Below are positions 1 through 10,388 of a DNA stretch of 56,657 bases, piece after piece (the stretch's first letter is position 1; every line of letters starts with the position of its first letter). The stretch covers positions 1-56,657 of the forward strand of contig JANQDZ010000042.1 of NCBI GenBank assembly GCA_028278645.1, written 5' to 3'. The DNA is from Longimicrobiales bacterium. GTDB lineage: Bacteria; Gemmatimonadota; Gemmatimonadetes; Longimicrobiales; Gaopeijiaceae. A program made the translations under genes and the position numbers. A model generated the notes under the pieces. The model made no database searches. It was not told where the DNA came from and was given only the letters and a program-made list of their open reading frames with translations.

Positions 1-196
<196 letters not shown>

Positions 197-197
<1 letters not shown>

Positions 198-2971
198 TAT
201 ATCCCCAACCAGTAGTTAACCTTGATCATGAACCGGTCGTCGGAGGGAGCATCCCAAAGCGCCTCCAGGTCCCTCTCGAAATCGAAATCGCCCACCATCA
301 CTCGGCCGGCCTGTCGGCGCTGCCATACCAGAAACATCGTGGACCCCGGCAGGTACTCCCACCTGAGGACCGCATTTCCGACCAGGGACCGGACGTTGAA
401 GTCCTTATCCCGGAAGGAATAATCCGTTTCTCCGTCCTCGTCGAAGTCCACGTTCTGCCACCGGTATCCGTCTTCTCTGATCTCCGAACAAACCTGGCCA
501 CCACCACAACTCACGACCCCATCCACTCGGGAGAAAGGCCCCTCCTCGAAGGCGTCGAAGTCGTACGTTCGCGGGGCGACCAGCTGTTTGTAAGTGACAT
601 AGTCCCCTGACGAGAGGAGCGGCTGGGCAAAAAGCTGGAAAGAGAGCTTCGGGGAGAAAGTCCAATTGATCCGAGCTTGCATCGAAACCGTGCGTCGCTC
701 CAACTCCCCGAAAAGGTACCGCTTCCCATAGGTCGGGTCGTAAGGAAGGGTGGACGTGGACGTCACATACTGATCTGTCACAGTCTGCTTGCTTACCCTT
801 GGTGCGAACGACATGTCCAGCTGGGACGAGGGCTTCAAGCTCAACCTGGCATCGAAGCTCAGGTCGTTCCCCGACTCGTCGAATCCACTCCTTCGGCTGA
901 ACCCGAGGCGGACGCTCACCGGTTTTCTTGAATCGGTGGTGACTCCCCCCCGGATCGATGTGCTCCCCGGATCGAACATCACCGGGCCACCCCGAGTGAA
1001 GGTGTAGTTGTAATGGTCCGGGCTGTACGTGACCGTGAGGTCCCCATTCCAGTCGTTGATGAAGGTGGACCGGGCGGTGATGTTCGCCGTACCGGTGAGC
1101 CGGGCATTCTCCCACGAATCCCAGGACCCCACGTCGTCCAGGGCTTCATGACTCCAACTCCCGACCATCCAAGACAAGAAGTTGTAGCTCTTGTACCAGG
1201 AGCCCGGGCGGATTTCCCGGTAGCTGAGGCTAGCCCCGGCTTCCATGTTCTCGGATGATCGGCTGTAGCCCAGATCATTGACTTCCAGACCCGACGTGGT
1301 CTGCCCGATCCATCCACCACCCGTCCAGTGCAATCCGTTCTGGCGGCTGAGCTGAAGTCGCCACTGGGCTCCTGTGATGGAAGTGGCGGTGGAGTCGACC
1401 CTGAGCCGGGTAGCATCGGGTCTCTGGAAGTAGTGATTGCTGGAGCGCTGAATCCGCATCATGGCGGCCGGATCCCCCCGCACGTGGCTGCCGGAAAAGA
1501 ATCCGTTCAGCGCCCAGTCGCGATCGTTCCACTGGTGCTGGAACTGGACGCCGGTGCTGAAGGCCCCTGACGACAGGTAGTCGAAGCTGCCGTCTGAGGG
1601 GAGGTTCCGGTTCATGCCGGTGATGATCCCGCCAATTTGGGAGGCGCCGCCATTGAAGTCCTGCTGGAGTTTCACAACGCCGAACTGGGCACGAGGCTCC
1701 ACCAGGAAGACTTCGTATCGACCGTCCTCGGTGTAAAACGCCCTGCCCTCCTCCGAGTCAGTGAGGGCTGCCAAGGCCCCGAACGATAACCCTGCGGTGG
1801 TCCTCCCGGTGACCTTTGCAGCGCCGAGGATCGTCGCGTCCGACGGAGTGTCGGAGAACTGGGCGGTGTAGGGAGGATATCCCTGCGGGCGCCGTCCGAT
1901 GCGCCTCGAGTAGAAGAGCTCATCCCCACGGCCGGTGAGCCCCAGACTGAAATCGAAGACCTGCGCGTCCTCGACGAAGAAAGGTCTCCTCTCCTCGAAG
2001 CGGGTCTCGAACGCGGACAGGTTGATGACCGCAGGGTCGGCCTCCACCTGCCCGAAGTCCGGGTTGATGGTTGCGTCCAGGCTGAACGCCGATCCCAATC
2101 CCAGGCGGAGGTCCGTCCCAACCCGACCGCTCAGATCGGAGCCGTCGAAAAACGGGTCCTCAGGTTCGGAAGGACCCGTGTGAAGACTGCTGACGGCATA
2201 GGGCCGGACCTCGATCCTCCTTGACGGCCGTGGGACCCGGACATTCTCCAACGTCCCGAACTGGCTGACGAAGCCCTGACGAGTCCGGGACCGGAGGGAG
2301 AAATAGCTGGTCTCGTTGGAGGACATCCGCTTCCTGGCGAAGTTGACGCCCCAGGTCTGGACGTCCTCGTGGGACTCGTACCGGATCTGGGAAAGAGGAA
2401 TCCGGATTTCCGCCGTCCAGCCCAACTCGTCGTGGTTCACCTCCGATTCCCAGACAGCATTCCAAGCCCGGTCCAGCCGCTGGTCGTCGTAGTAATACTG
2501 ATCGACCTGGACGTTCGCCGCATTCACCCGGAAGTAGTAGCCGGTCCGGCGATCCCTGTTTGGATCGAGGGAGACAGACAGGTAGTCGTAGACTCCTTCC
2601 TGATCCCTTCGAACCAACCGACCCACCACCGTCGAAGGATCGGACTCGTACATCCGGGCGCCTACATAGATGGCGTCTTCCCCGATGAGAAGCCTTACCT
2701 CAGTCTCCTCCTCCGCGGGGATCCCTTCCACCGGCGTTCCCTGAGTGAACCCGGTGGCCACAGGGGCCCGTGCCCAGTCCTCCTCATCAAGAATTCCGTC
2801 CAGGGAAATCTCACCCACGAGCTGGCCCGCCCGGGTCGTGGGTCGCGTGGGTGTAGTGGGGGGATCTCCAGGGGGCGTCCCTCCCACGCCCTGCTGGGCA
2901 GGTGCACTATCAGTCCCAAGGAGGAGTCCGAACAGAACCACAGCCGGGAACAGCCGAGCCCGATGGGTCAT
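197..2971 (-). CDS. DUF5916 outer-membrane protein with N-terminal CBM9-like domain
   Basis: A 924-aa exported protein. Residues 1-25 form a signal peptide ending near APAQ, followed by a Pro/Thr-rich linker. Residues about 50-245 resemble a carbohydrate-binding family 9-like beta-sandwich ([13 protein letters not shown], then [11 protein letters not shown] and [15 protein letters not shown]). The rest is the DUF5916 region, with the conserved segment [17 protein letters not shown] and then [14 protein letters not shown], followed by alternating aromatic strands typical of an outer-membrane barrel. The family is common in Gemmatimonadota and Bacteroidota; its substrate is unknown. The ATG overlaps the TGA of the DPP-IV gene by 4 bases, and its own stop overlaps the UMF1-type start, so the three genes form one coupled unit. 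A role in letting peptides or glycopeptides through the outer membrane is inference only. Confidence 0.88.
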
Positions 2972-5313
2972 CGATTCAAGAACTCGATGTCACAGTCGGC
3001 CTTCAGGAAGCGGCAGAGGGTTTGCTCATACACTCTCTGCATAAGCACGAAGCTCTCCAGGCTGTAAGCGGACCCGTGGGCCCCTCGCGGATAAAACCTG
3101 AACTCGGCGTCCTTCCCGGCATCGGTCAGGGCGGTGATCAGCTGCATGGTTTGCCTTGGCTGTACGTTCTCATCCATGCCCGAGTGCACCAACAGGAGGT
3201 GGCCTTCCAGGTTATCCACCATCGACATCACCGAACTGGCCTCGTAGCCGTCGAGGTTGTCTTCCAAGAGGCCCATGTAGCGTTCCGAATAGACGGTATC
3301 GTAGAGCCTCCAATCGGTCCCCGGAGAGTTGGCGATTCCCAATCTGAAGACGTCCGGGTGGGCGAGCATGGTGAAGATGGTTGTGTACCCGCCGTAGCTG
3401 GTCCCCATGATGGCCATGCGGTCGCCGTCCACCCAGGGCTGGGAGGCCATGTATCTCCCCACTTCCGCAAAATCGTTTGCCTCCCAGTGGCCGACTCTTC
3501 GGTAGACCATCTTCAGGAAGTCCCTGCCGTAGTTTCCGGACCCTCGGTTGTTGAGCCCCACGACGATGTACCCTTGCTGGGCCAGGTACTGGTTGAAGAA
3601 ATCGCTGGCGAACTCGTCGTAGACCTGTTGGGACCCGGGCCCTCCATAGATGGAGAGCACAAGCGGATGTGCTTCCGAGGGATCGAAGCCCGGAGGTCGG
3701 ATCATGGACCCATCCAACTGAACGCCATCCGATGTCTCGAAGGAGAACAGCTCCCCCGGGCTGTAGGCGTTGGATTCTGTCCAGCGCACCGTTGCGGAGT
3801 TGTCCTCCAATACGGCCAGGCGCCCCTCGGAGGTGCTCCGGAGCTCTACCTGAAGAGGGGTGTCGGTGTTCGACCACCGGTCGATGTAGTACTTCCCATT
3901 GGGTCCTACATCGAGGCCATGGTTACCTCGGCCTTCCGTGAGCCTTTTCTTGCCGGATCCGTCAAACCCGACTGCGTAGAGCTGCCGCTCCAGGGGTGAG
4001 TCCTCCGCCGACGTATAGAAGATGGTTCTGGACTCGAGATCCACTGCCTCCACTCGGATCACGTTCCACGGGCCAGCCGTCACCTGGTTCAGGAGGGTTC
4101 CGGCATAGTCGTACCGGTACACGTGCTGATGTCCGTCTCGGTCGGAGATCCAGTGGAATTCCTCCAAACCTTCAGGGAAGAAGAAGAAGTGCAGTATGCC
4201 GGCGAAAAAGTCGTAGACGTCGATCCACGTGTCGGACGTTTCTTCGAAGATCAGTTCCCGCTCACCGGTGGTGACGTCGAAGAAGAACAGCTGAACATGG
4301 TTCTGGGGCCGGTTCAGAGTCACCATCGCCAGGGTGTTCGGGCGGCTGGTCCAGTAGATCCTCGGAATGTAGTGCTCGTCGGGAAGACCGGGGTCCAACC
4401 ACACAACCCCACCATCCCGGACGTCGGCCACGCCGATCCGAACCGTCGGGTTCGACTCGCCCACTTTGGGAATCGTGATCTCGAGGAACTCAGGGTTTCG
4501 GCCGCTCCAATCCGTGATCGCGATGCTCCCCACTTCCCGCTCGTCGGTTTGCCAGAAAGCGATATGCTCGCCGTCGGGCGACCATTCCCACGCTTCCGCA
4601 ATTCCGAACTCCTCCTCATAGACCCAGTCGAAAACGCCGTTGAAGATCAGATCGGAACCATCGCTGGTCAGGCGGACGGTTTCGGCCGAGGACAGGTCGA
4701 AGGCATAAAGATCTCCACCCTGCTCGTAACCCACCATGCCGCCATCGGGGGAAAGCTCCGCGCTCCGAACGTCATCCGCCACCAGGTTGAGGTCCCCCGT
4801 TTCCAGATCATAAAGGTAGTAGTCGGAGATCCCCGACCGGCGATAAATGGGGCGGAAATCCGTCTGGAAAAGGACATGCCGGGAATCGCTGGCCCACTGG
4901 AACGAGTCGTAGGTCAGTGCGCCGCCGTCCCGCATGCGAAGGGAGGAGGCGGTGAAAGCCACATCATCGCCCAGAGTCGCCGGGTCAAAAACCCTGACCT
5001 CTTCCACACCGGTAGCGGGGTTCGTGGTCGTGTAAGAGAACCGGTCCCCTCCGTCGATCCAGTTCACGCTGGCTGGGCCTTGATTCCCTGCGAGAAGCCC
5101 GGCGGCCTGGATGGCTCCGAAGATGCCGTTGAAGCGTTGCCGGTGGTCCGTCGCTCGAACGGGAGTCGAGGGTCGGGTCTCGCTCGGAGCCGGCTCCGGG
5201 ACCACCTCGGAAGCCGGTGGGGGCAAGGGAGACGGTGCCGGTCCGCCGGCACAACCGGCAAGAAGGCCGGTCAAGAAAACAAGGGTCGCTGCTAGGGAAA
5301 TCCTGGTTCGCAT
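2968..5313 (-). CDS. Dipeptidyl peptidase IV-type S9 peptidase, lipoprotein
   Basis: A 781-aa exported serine peptidase of the DPP-IV (S9B) branch, expected to remove N-terminal X-Pro or X-Ala dipeptides in the periplasm. The ATG at 5313 is preferred to an upstream one at 5427 because it gives a clean lipoprotein signal (FLTGLLAGC) with Cys at residue 21. The beta-propeller domain includes DWVYEEEFGI, the double-Glu motif that binds the substrate amino terminus in DPP-IV. The C-terminal alpha/beta hydrolase domain carries the triad: Ser639 in GTSYGG, Asp714 in SGMDENV and His746 in RGAHGS. It heads the unit with the DUF5916 protein and the UMF1-type transporter (4-base ATGA overlap). A divergent TolC-family gene begins about 215 bases away, so the promoter should lie in that gap, but I see no convincing -35/-10 pair there. 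Confidence 0.93.
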   Translation of the reverse strand: MRTRISLAATLVFLTGLLAGCAGGPAPSPLPPPASEVVPEPAPSETRPSTPVRATDHRQRFNGIFGAIQAAGLLAGNQGPASVNWIDGGDRFSYTTTNPATGVEEVRVFDPATLGDDVAFTASSLRMRDGGALTYDSFQWASDSRHVLFQTDFRPIYRRSGISDYYLYDLETGDLNLVADDVRSAELSPDGGMVGYEQGGDLYAFDLSSAETVRLTSDGSDLIFNGVFDWVYEEEFGIAEAWEWSPDGEHIAFWQTDEREVGSIAITDWSGRNPEFLEITIPKVGESNPTVRIGVADVRDGGVVWLDPGLPDEHYIPRIYWTSRPNTLAMVTLNRPQNHVQLFFFDVTTGERELIFEETSDTWIDVYDFFAGILHFFFFPEGLEEFHWISDRDGHQHVYRYDYAGTLLNQVTAGPWNVIRVEAVDLESRTIFYTSAEDSPLERQLYAVGFDGSGKKRLTEGRGNHGLDVGPNGKYYIDRWSNTDTPLQVELRSTSEGRLAVLEDNSATVRWTESNAYSPGELFSFETSDGVQLDGSMIRPPGFDPSEAHPLVLSIYGGPGSQQVYDEFASDFFNQYLAQQGYIVVGLNNRGSGNYGRDFLKMVYRRVGHWEANDFAEVGRYMASQPWVDGDRMAIMGTSYGGYTTIFTMLAHPDVFRLGIANSPGTDWRLYDTVYSERYMGLLEDNLDGYEASSVMSMVDNLEGHLLLVHSGMDENVQPRQTMQLITALTDAGKDAEFRFYPRGAHGSAYSLESFVLMQRVYEQTLCRFLKADCDIEFLNR

Positions 5314-5529
5314 GAGTTTCTCGGATCTGAGGCAGGACAACATCTGAACGCCCCGAATGTACGGAATCTGGAGCAGTATGGGCACTCCTGAACGGAAGGC
5401 ACGGGCCCCGGTGAGGGTTAAGGCCATTATCTTCCTAACGTTCCAGCCGGTTCGGGTGTCTTTATCAGCAGACCCGAAACCAGGAATTGCCGAAGAGCAA
5501 GAATGCCAAGAAAGCAGAGAGGAAGCACC

Positions 5530-7110
5530 ATGTGGAGGATGAAGATTCGTAGCGCCGCCGTATTGTCTGCGTGGATGGCGCTCGTTCTCCCTATCAGCAT
5601 TTCAGCCCAGGTCGAAGAGGAGCCCTACCAGATGGGCCAGGCCCTTCCACCCCTCCCCACGGACGGCTCGTTGGTGGAGATGACGCTGGAAGAGGCCATC
5701 GCCAGGGCCCTGGAGCTGAACCTGGACATCCAGGCGGCCCGGCTGAATCCGGAGATTCAGGAAAACTCCCTGTTCTCCGCCCAAGCGGCGTTCGCTCCGA
5801 CGCTCTCGTTCACCGTGGGGCAGAACAACGCCAGCCAACAGTCGACGAGCCAGTTGGACGGCGGACTCAGAACCTCTACGGATCGGCTCACCTTTAATAC
5901 ATCGGTCTCAAAACCCGTCCCGTGGTACGGGGGCCGGCTGAGCGCAAACTTCAACAACAGCCGCACCGAGACGAACAATTCGTTTTCCACGCTGAATCCG
6001 TCGTTCCGATCCTCCCTGAGTTTCAGCTATACACAGCCTCTTCTCTCAGGCTTCAAGATCGACAATCAGAGGAACGCCCTGAGGACCCAAGAGATCCAGT
6101 TGGAGATCACGGACGTCCAGCTCCAGGGGCAGGTTGAGAACCTCACCAATCAGGTAAGGTCGTCTTATTGGTCGCTCCGGTCCGCCATCGAGAACATCGA
6201 GATCCAAAGGCGTTCCCTGGCTCTGGCCCAAGAGTTGCTTGCACAGAACCAGATCCGGGTGGAGTTGGGCACCATGGCCGAGCTCCAAGTGGTTCAGGCG
6301 GAATCCCAGGTGGCCAGCGCAGAGCAGTCCTTGCTAAATGCCGAAGTGCAGTGGCGGAATACCGAGCTCAGCTTCAAGCGGCTACTCCTGGGAGGCGCGG
6401 ACGATCCTCTCCTCTTCCAGACCATCAATCCGATTTCGCTTCCCGAAATGGAAGAGGTGACCGTCGATATCCAGGCCGCTATCGAAAGAGCTCTGTTACA
6501 GCGCACAGACATCCGGCAGCAGCGGCAACAGAGGGAGATCTCGGAGCTCAACCTCGAAGTGACGCAAGACAACGTGAAGCCGAGTCTGGATCTCTCGGCG
6601 AGTTATTCGGTTTCCGGGGTTGGGGGTGATCTATACCAGAGGGACCAGCTGGGCGGAGACCCGGTCCTCATCGGCCCGGGCGGATACCAGGACGCACTCC
6701 AGGCCATCGCCGACCGCGATACCCCGACCTGGAACCTGTCGCTGAACTTCTCCTACCCAATCGGGAATCAGGGGGCTAAGGCCAGCCTGGAGAGGGCTCG
6801 ACTCCAGATGCGGCAGACAGAGCTCGACCTGAAAAACCAAGAGCTGGTCATCGTCACCCAAGTCACTGACGCCGGGCTGAACGTCACCGACACCTATCTC
6901 CAATGGCAGGCGGCGCAGCGGAGCCGTGAGGTCGCGGAGCGGAGCGCCGAGATTGAACAAACCCGGTTTAACAACGGCGCCTCCACCAACTACGAGGTAA
7001 CACAGGCCCAGGACGATCTGAGAGCCGCACGTCTGTCGGAGCTGAGGGCTGTCCTCAACTACGTCAACGCTATCGCGGAGTTCGAGCGGGTGCAGAAGGT
7101 GGGCGGATAA
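5530..7110 (+). CDS. TolC-family outer-membrane efflux protein
   Basis: A 526-aa outer-membrane channel of the TolC/OEP family. The ATG at 5530 follows an AGAGGAAG ribosome-binding site and begins a signal peptide ending near ISISAQ; a longer frame from 5503 lacks these. After TLEEAIARALELNLDIQAAR (residues about 45-64), typical of the first OEP repeat, come amphipathic helices and beta strands (LTFNTSVSKPVPWYGG, FSYTQPLLSG), then a second repeat (VDIQAAIERALLQRTDIRQQ) ending in a long helix. Length fits the family. There is no adjacent membrane-fusion protein or inner-membrane pump, so it must either pair with a distant transporter or act in type I secretion. A strong terminator follows at 7173-7208. 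Confidence 0.92.
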   Translation: MWRMKIRSAAVLSAWMALVLPISISAQVEEEPYQMGQALPPLPTDGSLVEMTLEEAIARALELNLDIQAARLNPEIQENSLFSAQAAFAPTLSFTVGQNNASQQSTSQLDGGLRTSTDRLTFNTSVSKPVPWYGGRLSANFNNSRTETNNSFSTLNPSFRSSLSFSYTQPLLSGFKIDNQRNALRTQEIQLEITDVQLQGQVENLTNQVRSSYWSLRSAIENIEIQRRSLALAQELLAQNQIRVELGTMAELQVVQAESQVASAEQSLLNAEVQWRNTELSFKRLLLGGADDPLLFQTINPISLPEMEEVTVDIQAAIERALLQRTDIRQQRQQREISELNLEVTQDNVKPSLDLSASYSVSGVGGDLYQRDQLGGDPVLIGPGGYQDALQAIADRDTPTWNLSLNFSYPIGNQGAKASLERARLQMRQTELDLKNQELVIVTQVTDAGLNVTDTYLQWQAAQRSREVAERSAEIEQTRFNNGASTNYEVTQAQDDLRAARLSELRAVLNYVNAIAEFERVQKVGG

Positions 7111-7172
7111 GCCGCGCGGGTGCAGAGGAGGAGCGGTTAAATCACCATCGCCGATTCATCGGCCATAGGCAC

Positions 7173-7208
7173 AGGGGGTTGTCCTTCGGGGCACCCCCCT
7201 CTCTTTTG
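7173..7208 (+). terminator. Intrinsic terminator with UUCG loop after the TolC-family gene
   Basis: Positions 7173-7184 and 7189-7200 pair as a 12-bp stem, six strong pairs at the base and one mismatch inside, closed by a TTCG tetraloop at 7185-7188. CTCTTTT follows. The element lies 62 bases after the stop codon and ends about 57 bases before the next start, so the aminopeptidase gene probably has its own promoter or depends on read-through. Confidence 0.75.
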
Positions 7209-7264
7209 AGGAAATACCGGCTGCGACCAAGCTGTGCGTCCCCTGCTTCGCCCTCGAGGGTCTC

Positions 7265-8623
7265 ATGTTTAAAAAATGCATCTCATTCGGCTTCCTGGTT
7301 GCCTCCAGCCTCTTCCTCATCCCCGAAGTCCAGGCACAAAAGATTGAATACCCCCCGGAAGAATTCGCCACACGACGGCAAGCCCTCTGCAACTCATTGG
7401 GGAATGAGGGTTTGGTGTTGATGTTCGGGAAAACGATCGTCCCGGCCGGCATCCGGTTCAGACAAGACAACGACTTCTATTACCTGACCGGTAACGAGGA
7501 CCTGAACGCCATCATGTTCATGGACGCCTCGTCCTGTGCCGCTACCCTATTCCTGCCTGCCCAAACTGAAAGAGAGGCTAGCCGGGACGGATGGAATCTC
7601 CTGAACCAGGAAGGGGGCGCCCAAGCCCATGGGTATGCCGCTGTTCATCCCTTGACCCATCTACAGGAGTTCCTCGCCCGGAACCGGAACGGAGGCCAGC
7701 AAACCCTCTACACCCGGCTCTCGGAGAGCACGGAGGTCGATCAATCCCGGGCGGACATGGCGATCTACACGGGTCGGCGGATGGCCAATCCCTTTGGCGC
7801 CTTCCCTTCGGAGGACGCCTGGAGGGTCCAGACTCTGAAGGAGCGATTCCCTTATTACGATCTCAAAGACATCACACCCCACATAGACCCGCTTCGGATG
7901 ATCAAAACCCCTCGGGAGATCGAAGCGCTGAAGCGAAACGGGTGGGTGAGCGCCGAAGCCCACATTCGGGCAATCGGGGTGACTCGAGTGGGGGGGTGGG
8001 AGTACGAGATCGAAGCGGAAGCCACCCACACCATGCTGCATTTCGGAGCCGAGGGCGCCGGGTACAACGCAATCGTCGGCGCTGGGCCCAACAGCAACAT
8101 CTGGCACTACCAGGACAACGACCGGCAGCTCCAAGACGGCGACATCATCGTGATGGATTACGGCGCCGACATGGGTTACCTCACCATGGACATCACCAGG
8201 ACCTGGCCGGCTTCCGGAGAGTTCACCGAGCTTCAGGAGAGAGCATACAGGTGCACACTAGAAGCTGAGAAAGCCATCATCGCCGCCATGAGGCCTGGGG
8301 TCACCCGCGAAGAAACCCGAGCCATCGCCGCCGAGATCTTCGAGCGGTGGGGCTTTTCGGATCAATACCCGGGTGGGGCCGGTCACTTCGTCGGAATGAG
8401 CGTCCACGACGTGGGTGACTATGACCTCCCTCTCCAGGCCGGAATGGTGATCGCCGTAGAGCCCATCATCGACATCCCGGAGGAGGACCTTCACATCCGC
8501 ATCGAGGATACGGTTCTGGTAACGGAGGACGGACCGGTTATCCTCTCGGCCCACGTGCCCAAGGAGTTGGAGGAGGTGCTGGCCTTGGTGGGGCGGAGTG
8601 TGGAGAAGCGCCCCCGCAACTGA
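7265..8623 (+). CDS. Secreted Xaa-Pro aminopeptidase (M24B)
   Basis: A 452-aa metallopeptidase with a signal peptide (residues 1-25, ending VQAQ), preceded by GAGGG four bases before the ATG. The N-terminal creatinase-like domain (residues about 30-190) contains FRQDNDFYYLTG, the usual aminopeptidase P hallmark. The C-terminal pita-bread domain shows the metal ligands: Asp in IVMDYGADMG, Asp in TMDITRTWP, His in AGHFVGMSVHD, Glu in VIAVEPIIDI and Glu in IRIEDTVLV. It should cleave X-|-Pro bonds with two Mn or Co ions, here outside the inner membrane, which complements the DPP-IV peptidases in the window for proline-rich peptides. A terminator follows. Confidence 0.93.
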   Translation: MFKKCISFGFLVASSLFLIPEVQAQKIEYPPEEFATRRQALCNSLGNEGLVLMFGKTIVPAGIRFRQDNDFYYLTGNEDLNAIMFMDASSCAATLFLPAQTEREASRDGWNLLNQEGGAQAHGYAAVHPLTHLQEFLARNRNGGQQTLYTRLSESTEVDQSRADMAIYTGRRMANPFGAFPSEDAWRVQTLKERFPYYDLKDITPHIDPLRMIKTPREIEALKRNGWVSAEAHIRAIGVTRVGGWEYEIEAEATHTMLHFGAEGAGYNAIVGAGPNSNIWHYQDNDRQLQDGDIIVMDYGADMGYLTMDITRTWPASGEFTELQERAYRCTLEAEKAIIAAMRPGVTREETRAIAAEIFERWGFSDQYPGGAGHFVGMSVHDVGDYDLPLQAGMVIAVEPIIDIPEEDLHIRIEDTVLVTEDGPVILSAHVPKELEEVLALVGRSVEKRPRN

Positions 8624-8688
8624 GCACACCGTACCCGGCGGCGTTTCGTCCGGGTCAAGAAAGCCCAACGCCCCCCCACGAGAAAAAC

Positions 8689-8732
8689 CGAGGGCCCCGG
8701 CCATGATGGTCGGGACCCTCGTGCTTGTTTTA
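8689..8732 (+). terminator. Intrinsic terminator after the aminopeptidase gene
   Basis: Positions 8689-8702 pair with 8708-8721 (14 bp, including two G-T pairs) around a 5-base loop, followed by TGCTTGTTTTA. It sits 65 bases after the stop and before the convergent lipoprotein gene. Confidence 0.7.
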
Positions 8733-8773
8733 CCTCCCCAGTCCCCAATGTGAGAGGACCAAATCGGTTTTTC

Positions 8774-9148
8774 TTAGCGCCGCTTGCCGGTAACAAAACC
8801 TCCCTGCCCTCCGGCATCAAATTCGCCAGAGAAATCCGCCCCTTCGAATACGACTGCCACGAAGACCGTCATATCCGGCGAGTCGATCACGAAGCTCATC
8901 GCTTGACCGTCGATCACGATCTCAGTAACCGGCATGGTGCCCATTTCACTGGAGATCGATCCCTCATAGGCTTCCTCTTCCCCCGTGATGGTCAGGACGG
9001 CGTCGATTCCCATCCCTTCCACATCGAAGTAGCAGTCAAACGTGCCTACCGGATCGAGGGGGGGCGGGCCCGGCGGCGGCGGCGGGGGGCCGCTCGAACA
9101 GGCGATAGCGCACACGACCAGGGGGACCAGCGCAATCATTCTCTTCAT
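8774..9148 (-). CDS. Small lipoprotein of unknown function
   Basis: A 124-aa protein with a lipoprotein signal (ALVPLVVCAIAC, Cys at about residue 15) and then a run of Ser/Gly/Pro with eight or so prolines as a spacer. The ATG at 9148 is chosen because GGAGG lies six bases upstream; an in-frame GTG 15 bases earlier lacks one. The globular part (residues about 35-124) has alternating hydrophobic residues and many Asp, Glu and Gly (GTFDCYFDVEG, EAYEGSISSEMGTMPVTE, FSGEFDAGGQGGFVTGKRR), suggesting a small beta-barrel or sandwich. I do not recognise the family. It is the last gene before the converging terminator and may have its own promoter at 9202-9230. Confidence 0.75.
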   Translation of the reverse strand: MKRMIALVPLVVCAIACSSGPPPPPPGPPPLDPVGTFDCYFDVEGMGIDAVLTITGEEEAYEGSISSEMGTMPVTEIVIDGQAMSFVIDSPDMTVFVAVVFEGADFSGEFDAGGQGGFVTGKRR

Positions 9149-9201
9149 GGGGAGTCCTCCCACAGGTTAGGTCCGAGAATCGAATTGTTCTATCTAGGAC
9201 A

Positions 9202-9230
9202 GTTCTACGATTGAGCTCGTCCGGTGACAA
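9202..9230 (-). promoter_or_regulatory. Possible sigma-70-type promoter for the small lipoprotein gene
   Basis: On the minus strand TTGTCA (9230-9225) and TAGAAC (9207-9202) are separated by exactly 17 bases, about 54 bases upstream of the lipoprotein start. The match is 5/6 and 4/6 to the general bacterial consensus. The box overlaps nothing coding, since the upstream gene stops at 9246. Confidence 0.4.
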
Positions 9231-9245
9231 GGCTTGAGGGTGAAA

Positions 9246-10376
9246 TCACTTGATGGCCCACTTTCGGCACTTGGTGATGATCACCGCTCGCGCCTTACTT
9301 TCATCGTCCAGTATCTCGTAGAAATCCTCCAGGTAGTCCGCCGCCGATTCCACATTCCGTTCCGAAAGCCCAATCGGCCTCCTCGCTTGGGCCAGGACAT
9401 CCTCCCTCACAGCCTGAAACCGTTCGAAGGTGGCCATGTAATCGATCCCGGGTACACAAACACCCCAATACACCCTTTGCCGCACCTCGTCGTGGAGGTC
9501 CTTGGTCAACTCGTTCGGCCCCGCATAAGGAGCATCAACCAACCCGGTGAAATCGAAGTCGTAGGGGACGGGGTGATGCCCATCTTCCAGGCGAACAACC
9601 TCCACATTGTGACTGCTGCCAGTCCCCCAGTCCACGTTGCCGATCATGAACTGGAAGACATAAAAAAGGCTTAGCTGGTCTCGGACAAAACCGGTAGGGT
9701 AGGTGACCGGGGCGTCCATGATCAGGCCCCCCAGTCTGGCTGCCATGGCATCGTGGTTTTCGATGAGGAACGCCATCCGGGTAACCGGGTCGTTTTCCCC
9801 GCTCGTATCCAGATACGTGACCTTGGCCAACTGGACCCTGAAGCTGATGTCGGTAAGGTGATTGTAGATCCGGTACGCCAGATACTCTTCCAGCACGTTC
9901 TGTTCGTAGGAATCGGCACCCCTGCAATGGGTGACCATTTTGAGCTTGTCCAGGCCGTCGAAGGCTGTCCCGCGGGGCTCGGATTCGGGGAAGTTCAACC
10001 GGAGGGGCGGGTCCGAGCATATGCGCCGCTGGAGGCGGAACTTTCCCCGGGTTTTGACCTGTATGGGGATGTCGACGGCTTCCCCTCCTGCCCCGCGAAC
10101 GGCCACCTGCCCCGGGATCTCTTCGGATTCCTGCCCTCGGTCCTCCTTGAGCCTGCTGAAGTCGGTAGCCAAAACGAACTCGACCACATCATCGGAGGAG
10201 AAAAGCTTCTGGACGGCCTGCGGTCCCGGCGGAAGTGACTGCTCCAGCTGGGAGAGTCTGAGGGGTTCAGGAAGCGGAACTCCCGCCCACGCCGAGTCAG
10301 TTGGGCCACCCCCACTCAAAAAAGAGGGCGAACAAACGCTGAGGAGAAGGAGCTGGATGGCGAGTCTTTGGCCCAT
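9246..10376 (-). CDS. Secreted CotH-kinase-like protein (weak resemblance)
   Basis: A 376-aa protein with a hydrophobic N-terminus (residues 1-20) and an ATG preceded by AAGGAAAG. The middle part has a beta-rich region with VQVKTRGKFRLQRRICSDPP, then LDKLKMVTHCRGADSYEQN followed by a helix (VLEEYLAYRIYNHL). Further on come MIGNVDWGTGSSHNVEVV and HPVPYDFDFTG. This order (Lys in the strand, a GNxDW...HN segment, then D-F-D) resembles atypical kinases of the CotH/Fam20-like group, where an Asp-bearing motif binds metal. I make this call from pattern only; another secreted protein family is possible. It lies 12 bases after an SRPBCC gene and a methyltransferase gene and probably shares their transcript. 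Confidence 0.6.
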   Translation of the reverse strand: MGQRLAIQLLLLSVCSPSFLSGGGPTDSAWAGVPLPEPLRLSQLEQSLPPGPQAVQKLFSSDDVVEFVLATDFSRLKEDRGQESEEIPGQVAVRGAGGEAVDIPIQVKTRGKFRLQRRICSDPPLRLNFPESEPRGTAFDGLDKLKMVTHCRGADSYEQNVLEEYLAYRIYNHLTDISFRVQLAKVTYLDTSGENDPVTRMAFLIENHDAMAARLGGLIMDAPVTYPTGFVRDQLSLFYVFQFMIGNVDWGTGSSHNVEVVRLEDGHHPVPYDFDFTGLVDAPYAGPNELTKDLHDEVRQRVYWGVCVPGIDYMATFERFQAVREDVLAQARRPIGLSERNVESAADYLEDFYEILDDESKARAVIITKCRKWAIK

Positions 10377-10388
10377 GGTGCACTTTCC

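Noticed and set aside
2902-3999. 365-residue frame antisense to the DPP-IV catalytic domain
   Set aside because: Composition is a shadow of the gene on the other strand (many His, Val, Gly) with no recognisable motif.
4123-5295. 390-residue reading frame antisense to the DPP-IV gene
   Set aside because: It mirrors a well-supported gene with catalytic motifs, has no domain or ribosome-binding site, and arises from high G+C content.
5314-5529. Promoters in the gap between the DPP-IV and TolC-family genes
   Set aside because: TACATT and TTTATC can be found, but no -35 box lies at a proper distance.
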